Shown: positions 21,110 through 33,444, numbered from the stretch's first letter. The stretch: 64,000 nt of DNA from Ariolimax columbianus (GCA_036924085.1 JAVGWX010000004.1:10225416-10289415); one strand, 5' to 3'. The notes: generated from the sequence alone by a model not told the origin. Translations and numbers: made by a program.

Positions 21110-22800
21110 CTATACGCTACCTATAATAATCAGTAAGCTGGAAGTTGCTGCCACCTAACGACACCATAAGCAAGTGCCAACTATATCTTTAGCTATCCTA
21201 TATCAGTTTGTGGTAAACTTATTTGAATGGTGTTGAAAGTTATATTTATTCCGCTAAAAAATGGCAATAAAGCTGTATCAATATTTATCATGTAGGGCTA
21301 AACGTTGGAGTCTGTATAATCGTGTTAGAAAAAAATGCATGCCCTGGGTATTAGCGAAACGTCATTCTAGCGCTGGGCACTGCAACTTTATTTCTACAAA
21401 TACCACTGGGGCCCGAACAAGAGAAAATAGAGTTGATAGCTTTGGCAAACAAGCACCAAAACGAGACATAGAATATTGGATACTAAAGAACTATTGAAGC
21501 TAAGAACATTTAAAATATCATTGATAAAACAAGGACATATCTCTTAGACTACATTATGGAACAATGTAAGCGGCGTTGGCTTCACATTCTGCAAACATAC
21601 AAGCGCTAGAAATATCATTTGTAAAAAGCCTTACTTAGAAGCTATTAAAAGAAAATATTTACGGACAATTAGAGAAAAGCGTAACGAAAATGATGATAAT
21701 GCATACACAGATGACACTGATACATCCATCGTGCAACAATGACAAGGAATGGCAACCTGCAGATGGAACTCGAAAGATAATTGTGTCAAGTAGCAAAGGA
21801 CAAAGAATGGCACCAGGCATAATGGATTGTTGTGATGTGTACTGTAATATATGTTGTGTGTATGCACGATAACAGTGTGCGTCGTGAAAATAACAAAGAA
21901 GACGTCTGTTTTGGTAAATCCACGTAGTCTACATACTATTTCTGCATAACACATTAACGTCGTCATGAAAATATGGGCACATTCAATAGTTGGAGTTGAT
22001 GGTTTAGTGAGTTTGTCAGATTATGTATACATTCCTACAGTACGTATTTCTGAACGCGCTATGGAAAGACAATATAAGCAGGTAGGAAAACAGACATAGA
22101 TTTCTATAGCCATTATCTGGACTGGCTAGCATAATGAGTGATGTGATTGACACGGGCCGATATTGACCGACAACTGAACGCTCTTCCCCAACAAAAACAT
22201 GTCAGGTTGGCACATAATCCTCGGCCATGAAAGCTGTTTGATCTTGAAACATTATTCCAGCACAGCAAAGCTCTGTGAGCTCAAGTATCCACATTCTTGC
22301 TCACTCTCACAGCCATTAACTTCGGAGAATGTTCGTGTTTCCAGTTGTTGACCCGACGAATCCTCTGTCGATAATTTCTTGTTATTACTTGGGGTGTGAT
22401 TATTGCCCTTATTTATGTGTATTATCTTTCTATGTGAACATCTGAGTGATAGAGTGCTCGTTTTTCTCGACAAAGGTACGGAGTTTGATACCAGTTGTTG
22501 ACACGCTCCTGTCGACCTATCTTTAAACAGAGACTCAAATTACTATTAAGGACATCGAGGAAGGAAACCCACCTGACCTAATAATAGAGAGAGGAGACAA
22601 ACCTCAGGACAGGCAGAACATACTGATCCACTTGATAAAACAAAAGTTAGCTGCACATTGCGAGCGATGATGCGACATTATGAGACGGTGGTTTTGGTCT
22701 TGATAATGTAACTTACGTGTATTTGGATTATAACGATGAAGAAATGCGTTGGTCGTCAACCTCACTCTTTCGTCCCACTCTACCTTAGACCAGTGGCAAG
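21110..22800. other. unassigned spacer with possible mariner flank
   Basis: Positions 21135-21210 resemble 29500-29570 (both contain GTTG/GATG-CTG then CACCTAA-GA-ACC and AAGCAA/AAGAAA), in each case beyond the HTH end of a mariner copy. They may be the family's 5' untranslated region. The remainder shows no recognised gene. The short frames at 21261-22473 have no known domain. Confidence 0.4.
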
Positions 22801-22859
22801 TCGAGATGATTGGTGGAGGTAACTCCGGACGCAGGCACTCGCACGATGGCACTGAGAAA

Positions 22860-22990
22860 ACACAAGCCCCGTGTCTGCCGAACTGTACACGGCAAGATTC
22901 GAACCCCTGTGTGTTGGGATTGTCAAACGGACTGTATTGCAGTTTTCCACGGAAACAGGTTGTTTCATGGCAGTCTGGCTGGCGCGGTGG
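22860..22990 (-). mobile_element. SINE-like repeat fragment
   Basis: The minus strand carries a B-box-like GGGGTTCGAATCTTGCC (about 22912-22896). The adjacent GGAAACAGGTTGTTTCATGG motif is shared with 7228-7262. No clear A box, so the tRNA origin is tentative. Confidence 0.5.
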
Positions 22991-23294
22991 GTATCAGTAC
23001 TGTGATCTCATAGCAGTGAACTTAATGATCAGCCAATTCTCGAATTGCACTACAACCAGGAGGACCCCTGTAACCAGCCACCAAATAAAGTGGTCAAGAG
23101 TACCTAACTCAAGTGCGAGTGGGATCAGCAACAAGAATCCCTCATAATAAATAGCCAGTGAAGTCTTCAACACTTCATCCCCAACATCAGCGTGGAGACC
23201 TTACATCTTTTGCGTGTGCTTCCAACAAAGCTGGTTTAAGGGAGATGACATGGCTACTATAGGTGGCCTGCCATAGACGTTCTAACGTTAGTCG

Positions 23295-23785
23295 TGCTCA
23301 ACTACATGGCAACAGTACATCATCTGAGGCCTGGTAGATCACTGCAGTACATCATCTGAGGCCCGGTAGATCACTACAGTACATCATCTGAGGCCCGGTA
23401 GATCAATACAGTACATCAATTGAGGCCCGGTAGAACAATACTGTCTACAGTACATCATCTGAGGCCCGGTAGATCAATACTGTCTACAGTACATCATCTG
23501 AAGCCCGGTAGATCACTACTGTCTACAGTACATCATCTGAATCCCGGTAGATTACTACTGTCTACAGTACATCATCTGAGGCCCGGTAGATTACTACTGT
23601 CTACAGTACATCATCTGACGCCCGGTAGATCACTAGAGTACATCATCTGAGGCACAGTAGATCACTACACACATCATCTGAAGCCCGGTAGATCACTACA
23701 GTACATGATCTGAAGCCCAGTAGATCACTACTGTCTACAGTACATCATCTGAGGCCCGGTGGATCACTACAGGCCATCTAAAATA
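23295..23785. repeat. 31-41-bp minisatellite
   Basis: About 14 units sharing GTACATCATCTGAGGCCCGG and TAGATCACTA. The longer form adds CTGTCTACA. Degenerate at both ends. Confidence 0.95.
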
Positions 23786-24415
23786 ATCCACATACAGCCA
23801 TGTAAATGGCTACAGAACGTCTCAATCAAACAATGAAATGTGATTCTCATAGCGGACAATGCTGTCGGGAATCAAGTTGAAAACCTCATTGGACTCGGAC
23901 CATACTCCATTATGGCGTGGGGATGACCCATTCCTTTCCTCGATTTTTACCTTTCTTAATTGTATGACAGGTGATCATTTACAGTTGGGTAGACTGAAGC
24001 GTGTCGATGCAAAAGATTCAATTAGATACCTTCATCGTAAGATGCAAGCACTTTAATCGTCTTGCCACTTACTCGCCACAGTCTTAGATGCTTCTTTCAA
24101 TAATTAAAAACAGCCAAGAATCGATAGACGCAAGAGAACAACAACTACCACCATCCATTATTTCTCACATACGATAACTACACATCTGAAATATCAGTAA
24201 ATAAAGCAGAGACGTACATCAAGTAAGGTATGACAGATCCATATTTATGACACTAATACTACACAGACCAGCCTACTGACTGCAAACTACTGTAGAGGGA
24301 ACGCGCCACTTTCGCCATTCATTTGAGATTGTTTGTATCGATTTGACTACGTCACGAAATGGTAATTTTGACCAAATTGTCCAGACAATTTCAGTTTAAC
24401 ATTATATTGTCACGA
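23785..24415. other. unassigned spacer
   Basis: No recognisable gene or TE domain. A weak plus-strand frame at 23859-24056 is not assignable. Confidence 0.45.
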
Positions 24416-24419
24416 CGTG

Positions 24420-24850
24420 ACACTGGCGGGCAAAGGATTTAGCCATTGTTTAAAACCCAGTCAGCTTTACAAAACAGTCAGCTTTAACAAAACACGGTTG
24501 GCTTTGACAAAATTACAGTCAGCTTTTACAAAATACAGTATGTTTTTTTTAGAAAACTCAGTCAGCGTTACAAAACACAACCAGCACAACCAGCTTTACA
24601 AAACAGCCAGCTTTACAAAACACAGTCAGCTTTTACAAAACCGAATCAGTTTGACACAATCAAAAACAGCTTTACAAAACTCAGCCAGCTTTCAGAAAAC
24701 ACAGTCAGCTTTTACATCAGCCAGCTTGTATAAAAACACCGCCAGCTGTCAAAACAGTCTGCCGGTTCAAAACACAGTCAGCCTAATTAAAACAGTGAGC
24801 GGAATCAAAACACAGTCAGATGATTCCCCAAAACAGCTGGAGAAATGTAG
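24420..24850. repeat. degenerate 20-bp repeat (CAGTCAGCTTTACAAAA)
   Basis: About 20 diverged units of CAGTCAGCTTTACAAAACA. The plus-strand open frame over it is an artefact. Confidence 0.88.
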
Positions 24851-24919
24851 GTCAACTGTCCCTAAGTTAGCACCTACCGAATTTACATTTCACAGGAACC
24901 CCTCACTGTGGATAAAGAT

Positions 24920-25245
24920 TTAGCCTACTGCACCCATATATAATAGACCTACTACACTCAGATGTAATAGACCTACTGTACCCAAATATAATAGACCTAC
25001 TGTACCCAGATGTAATAGACCTACCGTACCCAGATGTAATAGACCTACCGTACCCATATATAATAGATCTACTGCACCCATATATAATAGACCTACTGCA
25101 GCCATATATAATAGATCTACTGCACCCATATATAATAGACCTACTGCAGCCAGATATAATAGACCTACTGCATCCATATATAATAGACCTACCGTAACCA
25201 GATATAATAGACCTACCGTAACCAGATATAATAGACCTACTGTAA
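24920..25245. repeat. 24-bp minisatellite, left part
   Basis: About 14 units of 24 bp with TATAATAGACCTACTGCACC-type sequence. The array resumes at 26162-26206 after a nested SINE/LINE insertion. Confidence 0.95.
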
Positions 25246-26155
25246 GTAAAGTAAAGTAACTCATAACATTACTGCCGTAGGGATGTGAGGTGTTCTTACT
25301 TTGACCCATTCTTCGTCAAGTGGTGGTCACCCATGAGCGGGTCCCAACTCAAGATCGAGTCGTTTCTGTCGCGGGCGCGTGTGGTCAAGTGGGATAGTAG
25401 TCTGTCTGTTGTGGGGTCGTGAATGTTGTAATTTTCTAGTGAATGTCGCCAGCGAGTTGAGGGCCGTCCCCGAGGTCTCTTTTTATCGCGCGGGTACCAC
25501 ATGGTGGTTGTGGTACTCCGTCTTTCATCTTTTCTGGATATATGACCAGCCCAGCGGTGCTTCGGATGGTTGACGTACTGTAGGACATCCTTGATGTGTG
25601 ACATTCTCCGGATGTCGCTATTGTATAGTTCGCTCTGTCGCTGTTGTCTGAGAGTTATGTCCACAAAGCGTCTTCCAAGAGATGCCTGTGCTGTTCTCAG
25701 TTCACTGCTGCTTTGATTAGAGACCGGGTTTCGCTACCATAGCAGAGCGCTGGCAGGACTATCGAGTCGAAGATGTCCGCACGTAGTCTGGTGTCATTTG
25801 GGGCGTCTGTTGCTGTCATGATGGAGTTAAAGGCTGCCCAGCCCGCCCGTTTCCATCTGGCGACCTCAGGTTTTATGTTATTCTCCAGGTTGAGGAGCCT
25901 TCCAAGATTGACATATTCGTCAGCGTCCTCTATAGGCGTTCCACTCAATAGGTGAGATGTTAGCGATCTTAAATGTCAAAGGACGTGCTTTAAGAGGGCG
26001 ATAGCCATCTCCACTCCCTCTCAGCTTTTACTTCCCGGACTAAACTGGTACCCATTTGAGGCTGGGTCGACACAGGAGCCTTTGCGATCTGAAAAACATT
26101 CCGCCTCAACTGGGGAATGAACTCAGGACCACTCAGATGCGAACCCTTGCGCTAC
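25240..26155 (-). mobile_element. SINE family A, copy 2, split by a LINE insertion
   Basis: Positions 25240-25300 match the low-coordinate end of the SINE at 18.13 kb (CATAACATTACTGCCGTAGG). Positions 25948-26155 match its remaining body (TTAGCGATCTTAAATGTCAA, CCCGGACTAAACTGGTACCC, and the B-box side GGGGAATGAACTCAGGACC). Between them is a reverse-transcriptase fragment. GTGAGGTGTT on the left and GTGAGATGTT on the right form a plausible target duplication. Confidence 0.8.
25296..25948 (-). pseudogene. non-LTR retrotransposon 3' fragment (RT C-terminus)
   Basis: Two minus-strand frames. The first (25948-25697) reads SGTPIEDADEYVNLGRLLNL, then KRAGWAAFNSI, ADIFDSIVLPALCYGSETR. The second (25664-25296) reads SDIRRMSHIKDVLQYV, KHRWAGHISR, WYPRDKKRPRGRPSTRW. 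The thumb 'YLGR', 'VLPALCYG-ET' and the C-terminal 'HRWAGHI...RPRGRP..RW' motifs mark the C-terminal part of RTE-like ORF2. A frameshift separates the halves. It lies inside a SINE and ends at the SINE sequence on both sides. Confidence 0.87.
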
Positions 26156-26161
26156 GTGACT

Positions 26162-26206
26162 CCAAACTGTATCCATATGTAATAGACCTACTGTAACCAG
26201 ATGTAT
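26162..26206. repeat. 24-bp minisatellite, right remnant
   Basis: Two units with ATGTAATAGACCTACTGTAA continue the array that was interrupted at 25245. Confidence 0.85.
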
Positions 26207-26279
26207 ATCTTAAAATTAAACTGAAGCGGGTTCTACAGGAGGCCAGCAGCCTCTTCTGTGTGGGGTGGAGGGTGGGGAA

Positions 26280-26705
26280 GATACATACGCAACACAAACA
26301 AAGTCATAAGTTACATGTACACAACACAAACAAACAAGGGCCTAAGTTATCTGTACACAACACAAACAAACAAGGTCTTAATTTATATGTACACAACAAA
26401 AACAAACAAGGGCCTAAGTTATCTGTCCACAACACAAACAAACAAGGTCTTAAGTTATATGTACACAACACAAACAAACAAGGGCCTAAGTTACATGTAC
26501 ACAACACAAACAAACAAGGTCTTAAGTTACATGTACACAACACAAACAAACAAGGGCCTAAGTTATATGTACACAACACAAACAAACAAGGTCTTAAGTT
26601 ACATGTACACAACACAAACAAACAAGGTCTTAAGTTATCTGTACACAACACAAATAAACAAACAAGGTCTCAAGTTATCTGTACACAGCACAAACAAAGT
26701 TATTG
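26280..26705. repeat. 37-bp minisatellite
   Basis: Eleven units with TGTACACAACACAAACAAAC then AAGG, and a CTTAAGTTA or CCTAAGTTA segment. Two alternating subtypes (GGGCCTAAG and GGTCTTAAG) give a partly dimeric order. Confidence 0.96.
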
Positions 26706-26839
26706 CGTTGCACAACAGCTGGCCTCATGACAGAAAATATGTCCGATCATTTGTCATGGTTTCAAGCTCTTACGTGATGAATTTTGCTTGTCCCTGTTAC
26801 GACACTCTTAGGAGGTTACGGTGGTGCGATTCTTTCCAG

Positions 26840-27035
26840 ACCATAGCCCAGTCGGCACGTTCTGTGTTTACCTAGTCAAGCCCATATCCCAGTCAGCAGG
26901 TTCTGTGTTTACCTTGTCAAGCCCATATCCCAGTCGGCAGGTTCTGTGTTTTCCTTGTCAAGCCCATATCCCAGTCGGCAGGTTCTGTGTTTACCCTGTC
27001 AAGCCAATAGCCCAGTCGGTAGGTTCTGGGCATAC
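26840..27035. repeat. 41-bp minisatellite
   Basis: About five units with CCCATATCCCAGTCGGCAGG and TTCTGTGTTTACC. Confidence 0.95.
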
Positions 27036-27603
27036 CTTGTCAAATATTTCTACTCTCAACAACAGTAGGCTGTATTCGGACCAGTCTTGTACTCGTGGCT
27101 GTTTGAGAAAGACCACTTGGTGTGCTCCGATGTGTAGGGATCTGCGTGTCTTTCTCTTGCAGTTTGTCATTTCTGCAGTTTGTGATAGCCGTTTCCTTGA
27201 TTGTCTAGTATTGCATGCTTGGCAGGTTGCAGTGTTTCTACTAATTTCTCCGCTTTCGTGCTCTGGTAACTTAAGGGTGATAAACAGAAATACACATACG
27301 GCTAATACACGAAAGATGTATGCTATAAAGGAAACACAAATTATATGTACGAGAACAAGTCAATAAAAAGGTCACAAATATGGCTATTAAAATAAATAAA
27401 TAAGATGTGAACTTAAAAATCAATTATTATTGCACTTACATTGTCCCTTATTTCTCAGGATAATTTCCACCAACATTGGTACACTTACTCCACCGTTTCA
27501 TCTGTGCACCAAAACCTGCGGCGTGGAAGTCTTTGGTTTGCTGTGTCAGCCACATTTGCATTTCACGTTCAACCTCTTTGTCATTCGCGAAACGCCTTCC
27601 GCC

Positions 27604-28431
27604 AAGGTGGATGTTTAGTGAATTGTACAGGTGGAAATCGCTCGGGGTTGTCAGGTGGATGTTTAGTGAATTGTACAGGTGGAAATCGCTCGGGGCTGTC
27701 AGGTGGATGTTTAGTGAATTGTACAGGTGGAAATCGCTCGGGGTTGTCAGGTGGATGTTTAGTGAATTGTACAGGTGGAAATCGCTCGGGGCTGTCAGGT
27801 GGATGTTTAGTGAATTGTACAGGTGGAAATCGCTCGGGGCTGTCAGGTGGATGTTTAGTGAATTGTACAGGTGGAAATCGCTCGGGGTTGTCAGGTGGAT
27901 GTTTAGTGAATTGTTAAGGTGGAAATCGCTCGGGGTTGTCAGGTGGATGTTTAGTGAATTGTTCAGGTGGAAATCGCTCGGGGCTGTCAGGTGGATGTTT
28001 AGTGAATTGTACAGGTGGAAATCGCTTGGGGCTGTCAGGTGGATGTTTAGTGAATTGTACAGGTGGAAATCGCTCGGGGTTGTCAGGTGGATGTTTAGTG
28101 AATTGTTCAGGTGGAAATCGCTCGGGGCTGTCAGGTGGATGTTTAGTGAATTGTACAGGTGGAAATCGCTTGGGGCTGTCAGGTGGATGTTTAGTGAATT
28201 GTACAGATGGAAATCGCTCGGGGCTGTCAGGTGGATGTTTAGTGAATTGTACAGGTGGAAATCGCTCGGGGCTGTCAGGGGGATGTTTAGTGAATTGTTC
28301 AGGTGGAAATCGCTCGGGGCTGTCAGGTGGATGTTTAGTGAATTGTTCAGGTGGAAATCGCTCGGGGCTGTCAGGTGGATGTTTAGTGAATTGTACAGGT
28401 GGAAATCGCTCGGGGCTGTCAGGTGGATGTT
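27604..28431. repeat. 48-bp minisatellite from a mariner catalytic segment
   Basis: About 17 units of 48 bp with GGTGGATGTTTAGTGAATTG then TACAGGTGGAAATCGCTCGG. On the minus strand each unit encodes APSDFHLYNSLNIHLT, 16 codons. Point variants (GTACAG versus GTTCAG, GGGCTG versus GGGTTG) are scattered. Multi-frame openness on both strands is a consequence of the unit length. Confidence 0.97.
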
Positions 28432-28515
28432 GTGACGCTAGTTGGTCAGTTTTTTCCTCGGTTAATCAAGTTGTTTATGGGAAACAATAAGGACGACCGG
28501 GTTGGTCTCCATCAA

Positions 28516-28609
28516 CAATTTGTGAACAGTCTTGAGACAATTTGTGAACAGTCTTGAGACAATTTGTGAACAGTCTTGAGACAATTTGTGAACAGTCTTG
28601 AGACAATTT
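28516..28609. repeat. 22-bp repeat in the mariner HTH
   Basis: Four to five units of AATTTGTGAACAGTCTTGAG. The expansion lies within codons for DKLSQDCSQIV and shifts the frame. Confidence 0.93.
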
Positions 28610-28689
28610 ATCGATTCGGTTATTCACCGATTTACGCGACAGACATTTCTCATCGGAAACAGGAAGCAGGTAATTATCCTGTAGCACTC

Positions 28690-30335
28690 CAATGTCCTGT
28701 CTCTTTGAACCAGCTCGGCCTGCAAAAACGGTGTGCGGAAAAAGTTTTTTGTTTTTTGAACGGAGTCACTCCTGACAGCCATTTTTTACTGCTGACTACG
28801 CCCTCCATATATACACGATATTTTGCCGGTTAAAGTATCGTATGTGCGATTACAAATGGCTTTTGAACAGTTTTAATTTTGTATACGCCGTTTAGAGCAA
28901 GCCAACTTTTTGCGAAAGGGGAAGTAGGTTGTTGAGAAAGATTTTTATCGCGTAGATCTGTTTATTTTGTTTGTTTAAATGAAAGAACTACGTTTGAATT
29001 GGAAACTAACAGTTGTGTAGATATTGTAAACACAGTATCGATACGTTGTTGTGGTTTCCATGGTTTTCTATCGAAGCGACTAGGCCTAGTGGTCGAGTCC
29101 AAATATTTCCCGAGATTTTCATAAATTTTCAACTTCATCTTTTTAAATCTCAAAAACTAACAAACATACAACAAAAACAATAACACCCACATGTTCGTTA
29201 TGCTATTGTGTATCTACACACCAGAAAAACATATTTATTGACAAACAAACATAAAAGTTACAAATTTTGAAAGACGACTACCACAGCGACTAATTAATAA
29301 GAAAATTAATTAGGTCAAATTTAGTCACTAATTATGTAGCGTGCCTAAGGTTATAAATATCCATTGCAGATAGTCATTTTACATTCTCTCTCTCTCTCTC
29401 TTTCCCTCTCCCCCCTCCCCATAGTTGGATATTGTAAGCACGGGCGTTATTTTTTTATTTGAGCTGCACACGTGACACCTGACGTCTGCACCTAAATTAA
29501 TCACAACAACGTTGGATGGTGCTGTCACCTAATGAAACCTTAAGAAACTAGGAACATCGTTTTTCAGCTGTCCCGTATGACTTTGTAACTTACCTACGGA
29601 CTTATGCTCGTACATACAGTGCTGGATTTAGGTCTAAACTAAATAAGCTCCAGTTTAGGGCCCCAGAAATCAGCAGAGGTCTAAACAAATTTCACATGTT
29701 CTTGGTAGGGCAGGGCCTTCTAAAATTGTATGTGTACTGAATTCATAATATAGACCTTTTCCCTGCTAAATTCGGGCAATCCTGTAACGCTAATGTATCC
29801 TCAATCTAGCAGGCGCGTAGAATCTACGTGCTGAAACGCGAGCCTATTGCGAACATACAGTTCCGTTTACAAAAGAACTGACAGTCTGCCCATAAACGCA
29901 CGTTAAAATCTAAGACGCTGTACTCTATATTGTGGAATGGTATCTTTCACGTGAGGTCTGGCATCCTGCTACAATGTTTGTAAACAGATAATGGTTGACT
30001 GCAGGCGATTTGGTAAACGTCAGTGAAGAAAATGTTCATTTGACATATTCACGCAGCAGCTCGGGTCCGTGCTCAACTACTGGTAAATGTAGATCAGATT
30101 ACTTGAGGACTATTTCAGTGCAAAACTTACCATTCGTATAACTGAAACTAACAAAGAAATATACAAGGCAGAGGCTAAATGTTGCACTAGAATCATCACA
30201 CTATCACCTCGGGGCATTGACAGATTGAAGTAGATTCGATCGTGCAATTTGTAGGGCCTATTTTATGGTTGTGGCTTGTGCATAACAAGTACCTGGACAA
30301 ATACTAACCAGGTTCATTCTTGAGAGATTTTAAAA
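28690..30335. other. unassigned intronic sequence
   Basis: AT-rich. A CT microsatellite lies at 29384-29412. Positions 29500-29570 resemble 21135-21210 (possible mariner flank). No host exon was found. Confidence 0.45.
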
Positions 30336-30337
30336 AG

Positions 30338-33005
30338 CAGTAGACATAACTTGTTATGAGAGGATTATGACAGTAGACATAACTTGTTATGAGAGGATTA
30401 TGGCAGTAGACATAACTTCTTATGAGAGGATTATGGCAGTAGACATAACTTGTTATGAGAGGATTATGGCAGTAGACATAACTTGTTATGAGAGGATTAT
30501 GACAGTAGACATAACTTGTTATGAAAGGATTATGGCAGTAGACATAACTTCTTATGAGAGGATTATGGCAGTAGACATAACTTGTTATGAGAGGATTATG
30601 GCAGTAGACATAACTTGTTATGAGAGGATTATGGCAGTAGACATAACTTGTTATGAGAGGATTATGGCAGTAGACATAACTTGTTATGAGAGGATTATGG
30701 CAGTAGACATAACTTGTTATGAGAGGATTATGGCAGTAGACATAACTTGTTATGAGAGGATTATGGCAGTAGACATAACTTGTTATGAGAGGATTATGGC
30801 AGTAGACATAACTTGTTATGAGAGGATTATGGCAGTAGACATTACTTGTTATGAGAGGATTATGGCAGTAGACATAACTTGTTATGAGAGGATTATGGCA
30901 GTAGACATAACTTCTTATGAGAGGATTATGGCAGTAGACATAACTTCTTATGAGAGGATTATGGCAGTAGACATAACTTGTTATGAGAGGATTATGGCAG
31001 TAGACATAACTTGTTATGAGAGGATTATGGCAGTAGACATAACTTGTTATGAGAGGATTATGGCAGTAGACATAACTTCTTATGAGAGGATTATGGAAGT
31101 AGACATAACTTAAGAGAGGATTATGGCAGTAGACATAACTTGTTATGAGAGGATTATGGCAGTAGACATAACTTGTTATGAGAGGATTATGGCAGTAGAC
31201 ATAACTTGTTATGAGAGGATTATGGCAGTAGACATAACTTGTTATGAGAGGATTATGGAAGTAGACATAACTTATGAGAGGATTATGGCAGTAGACATAA
31301 CTTGTTATGAGAGGATTATGGCAGTAGACATAACTTGTTATGAGAGGATTATGGCAGTAGACATAACTTATGAGAAGATTATGGCAGTAGACATAACTTG
31401 TTATGAGAGGATTATGGCAGTAGACATAACTTGTTATGAGAGGATTATGGCAGTAGACATAACTTATGAGAGGATTATGGCAGTAGACATAACTTGTTAT
31501 GAGAGGATTATGGCAGTAGAGATAACTTGTTATGAGAGGATTATGGCAGTAGACATTACTTGTTATGAGAGGATTATGGCAGTAGACATAACTTGTTATG
31601 AGAGGATTATGGCAGTAGACATAACTTCTTATGAGAGGATTATGGCTGTAGACATAAGTTGTTATGAGAGGATTATGGCAGTAGACATAACTTGTTATGA
31701 GAGGATTATGGCAGTAGACATAACTTATGAGAGGATTATGGCAGTAGACATAACTTATGAGAGGATTATGGCAGTAGACATAACTTGTTATGAGAGGATT
31801 ATGGCAGTAGACATAACTTGTTATGAGAGGATTATGGCAGTAGACATAACTTGTTATGAGAGGATTATGGCAGTAGACATTACTTGTTATGAGAGGATTA
31901 TGGCAGTAGACATAACTTGTTATGAGAGGATTATGGCAGTAGACATAACTTCTTATGAGAGGATTATGGCAGTAGACATAACTTCTTATGAGAGGATTAT
32001 GGCAGTAGACATAACTTGTTATGAGAGGATTATGGCAGTAGACATAACTTGTTATGAGAGGATTATGGCAGTAGACATAACTTGTTATGAGAGGATTATG
32101 GCAGTAGACATAACTTCTTATGAGAGGATTATGGAAGTAGACATAACTTAAGAGAGGATTATGGCAGTAGACATAACTTGTTATGAGAGGATTATGGCAG
32201 TAGACATTACTTGTTATGAGAGGATTATGGCAGTAGACATAACTTGTTATGAGAGGATTATGGCAGTAGACATAACTTCTTATGAGAGGATTATGGCAGT
32301 AGACATAACTTCTTATGAGAGGATTATGGCAGTAGACATAACTTGTTATGAGAGGATTATGGCAGTAGACATAACTTGTTATGAGAGGATTATGGCAGTA
32401 GACATAACTTGTTATGAGAGGATTATGGCAGTAGACATAACTTCTTATGAGAGGATTATGGAAGTAGACATAACTTAAGAGAGGATTATGGCAGTAGACA
32501 TAACTTGTTATGAGAGGATTATGGCAGTAGACATAACTTGTTATGAGAGGATTATGGCAGTAGACATAACTTGTTATGAGAGGATTATGGCAGTAGACAT
32601 AACTTGTTATGAGAGGATTATGGAAGTAGACATAACTTATGAGAGGATTATGGCAGTAGACATAACTTGTTATGAGAGGATTATGGCAGTAGACATAACT
32701 TGTTATGAGAGGATTATGGCAGTAGACATAACTTATGAGAAGATTATGGCAGTAGACATAACTTGTTATGAGAGGATTATGGCAGTAGACATATATTCTT
32801 ATGAGAGGATTATGGCAGTAGACATAACTTGTTATGAGAGGATTATGGCAGTAGACATAACTTGTTTTGAGAGGATTATGGCAGTAGACATAACTTCTTA
32901 TGAGAGGATTATGGCAGTAGACATAACTTCTTATGAGAGGATTATGGCAGTTGATATAACTTGTTATGAGAGGATTATGGCAATAGATATAATTTGTTAT
33001 GAGAG
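30338..33005. repeat. 33-bp minisatellite with higher-order structure
   Basis: About 81 units of 33 bp, ATTATGGCAGTAGACATAAC then TTGTTATGAGAGG. Variants are TTCTTATGAG and 30-bp forms with a 3-bp deletion (CTTATGAGAGG or CTTAAGAGAGG). The unit is open in several frames, giving an 11-residue period on plus (IMAVDITCYER) and minus (NPLITSYVYCH). The 914-codon minus frame (30304-33048) and the plus frames are array artefacts. The CTTAAG stop-bearing variant recurs at intervals of 1038 and 327 bp, which shows block duplication. Confidence 0.98.
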
Positions 33006-33300
33006 GCACACTTGGGTCAAGATGGTGGGACAGACACACTTGGCTCAAGATAGTGGGATGGACACACTTGGGTCAAGATGCTGGGACAGACACACTTGGG
33101 TCAAGATGGTGGGACAGACACACTTGGGTCAAGATGGTGGGACAACACAGTTGGGTCAAGATGGTGGGACAGATACATTTGGGTCAAGATGGTGGGACAG
33201 GCACACTTGGGTCAAGATGGTGGGACAGACACACTTGGGTCAAGATGGTGGGACAGACACACGTGGGTCAAGATGGTGGGACAGACACACTTATCAGTAG
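33005..33300. repeat. 30-bp minisatellite
   Basis: About 10 units with CACACTTGGGTCAAGATGGT then GGGACAGA. It directly abuts the 33-bp array. Confidence 0.96.
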
Positions 33301-33444
33301 TTGGATAATGACATATGCTTCACGGGGAGCTGAAATGTGTTGATTTATGTGCATAGAAAGCGTTAAGCTGTGCAGAATAGCATTTAAAGACATCATTCAT
33401 AATTAGGCTTCTCGGAAATCAAGAAAGAACATGTGTTTAATTTT

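Larger units (their letters stand above)
27428..28690 (-). pseudogene. mariner-like transposase pseudogene hosting a 48-bp array
   Basis: Minus strand, N to C: a HTH piece (KCLSRKSVNNRIDKLSQDCS, then DGDQPGRPYC; 28690-28490) with a 22-bp internal repeat, a short linker, then a 48-bp array (28431-27604) of APSDFHLYNSLNIHLT units. After the last unit the frame stays open through HLGGRRFANDKEVEREMQMW and WSKCTNVGGNYPEK to a stop near 27455. That tail is the normal mariner C-terminus, and PSDFHL is the third catalytic Asp motif. The central region with the first two Asp residues is gone. Confidence 0.85.

Noticed and set aside
22749..23147. 132-codon plus frame as a gene
   Set aside because: It crosses SINE-like sequence with a B-box-like motif and has no recognised domain.
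30304..33048. A 914-codon minus-strand protein and antisense plus-strand frames
   Set aside because: All frames are multiples of an 11-codon unit in a 33-bp array. Openness on both strands follows from the unit, not from selection.
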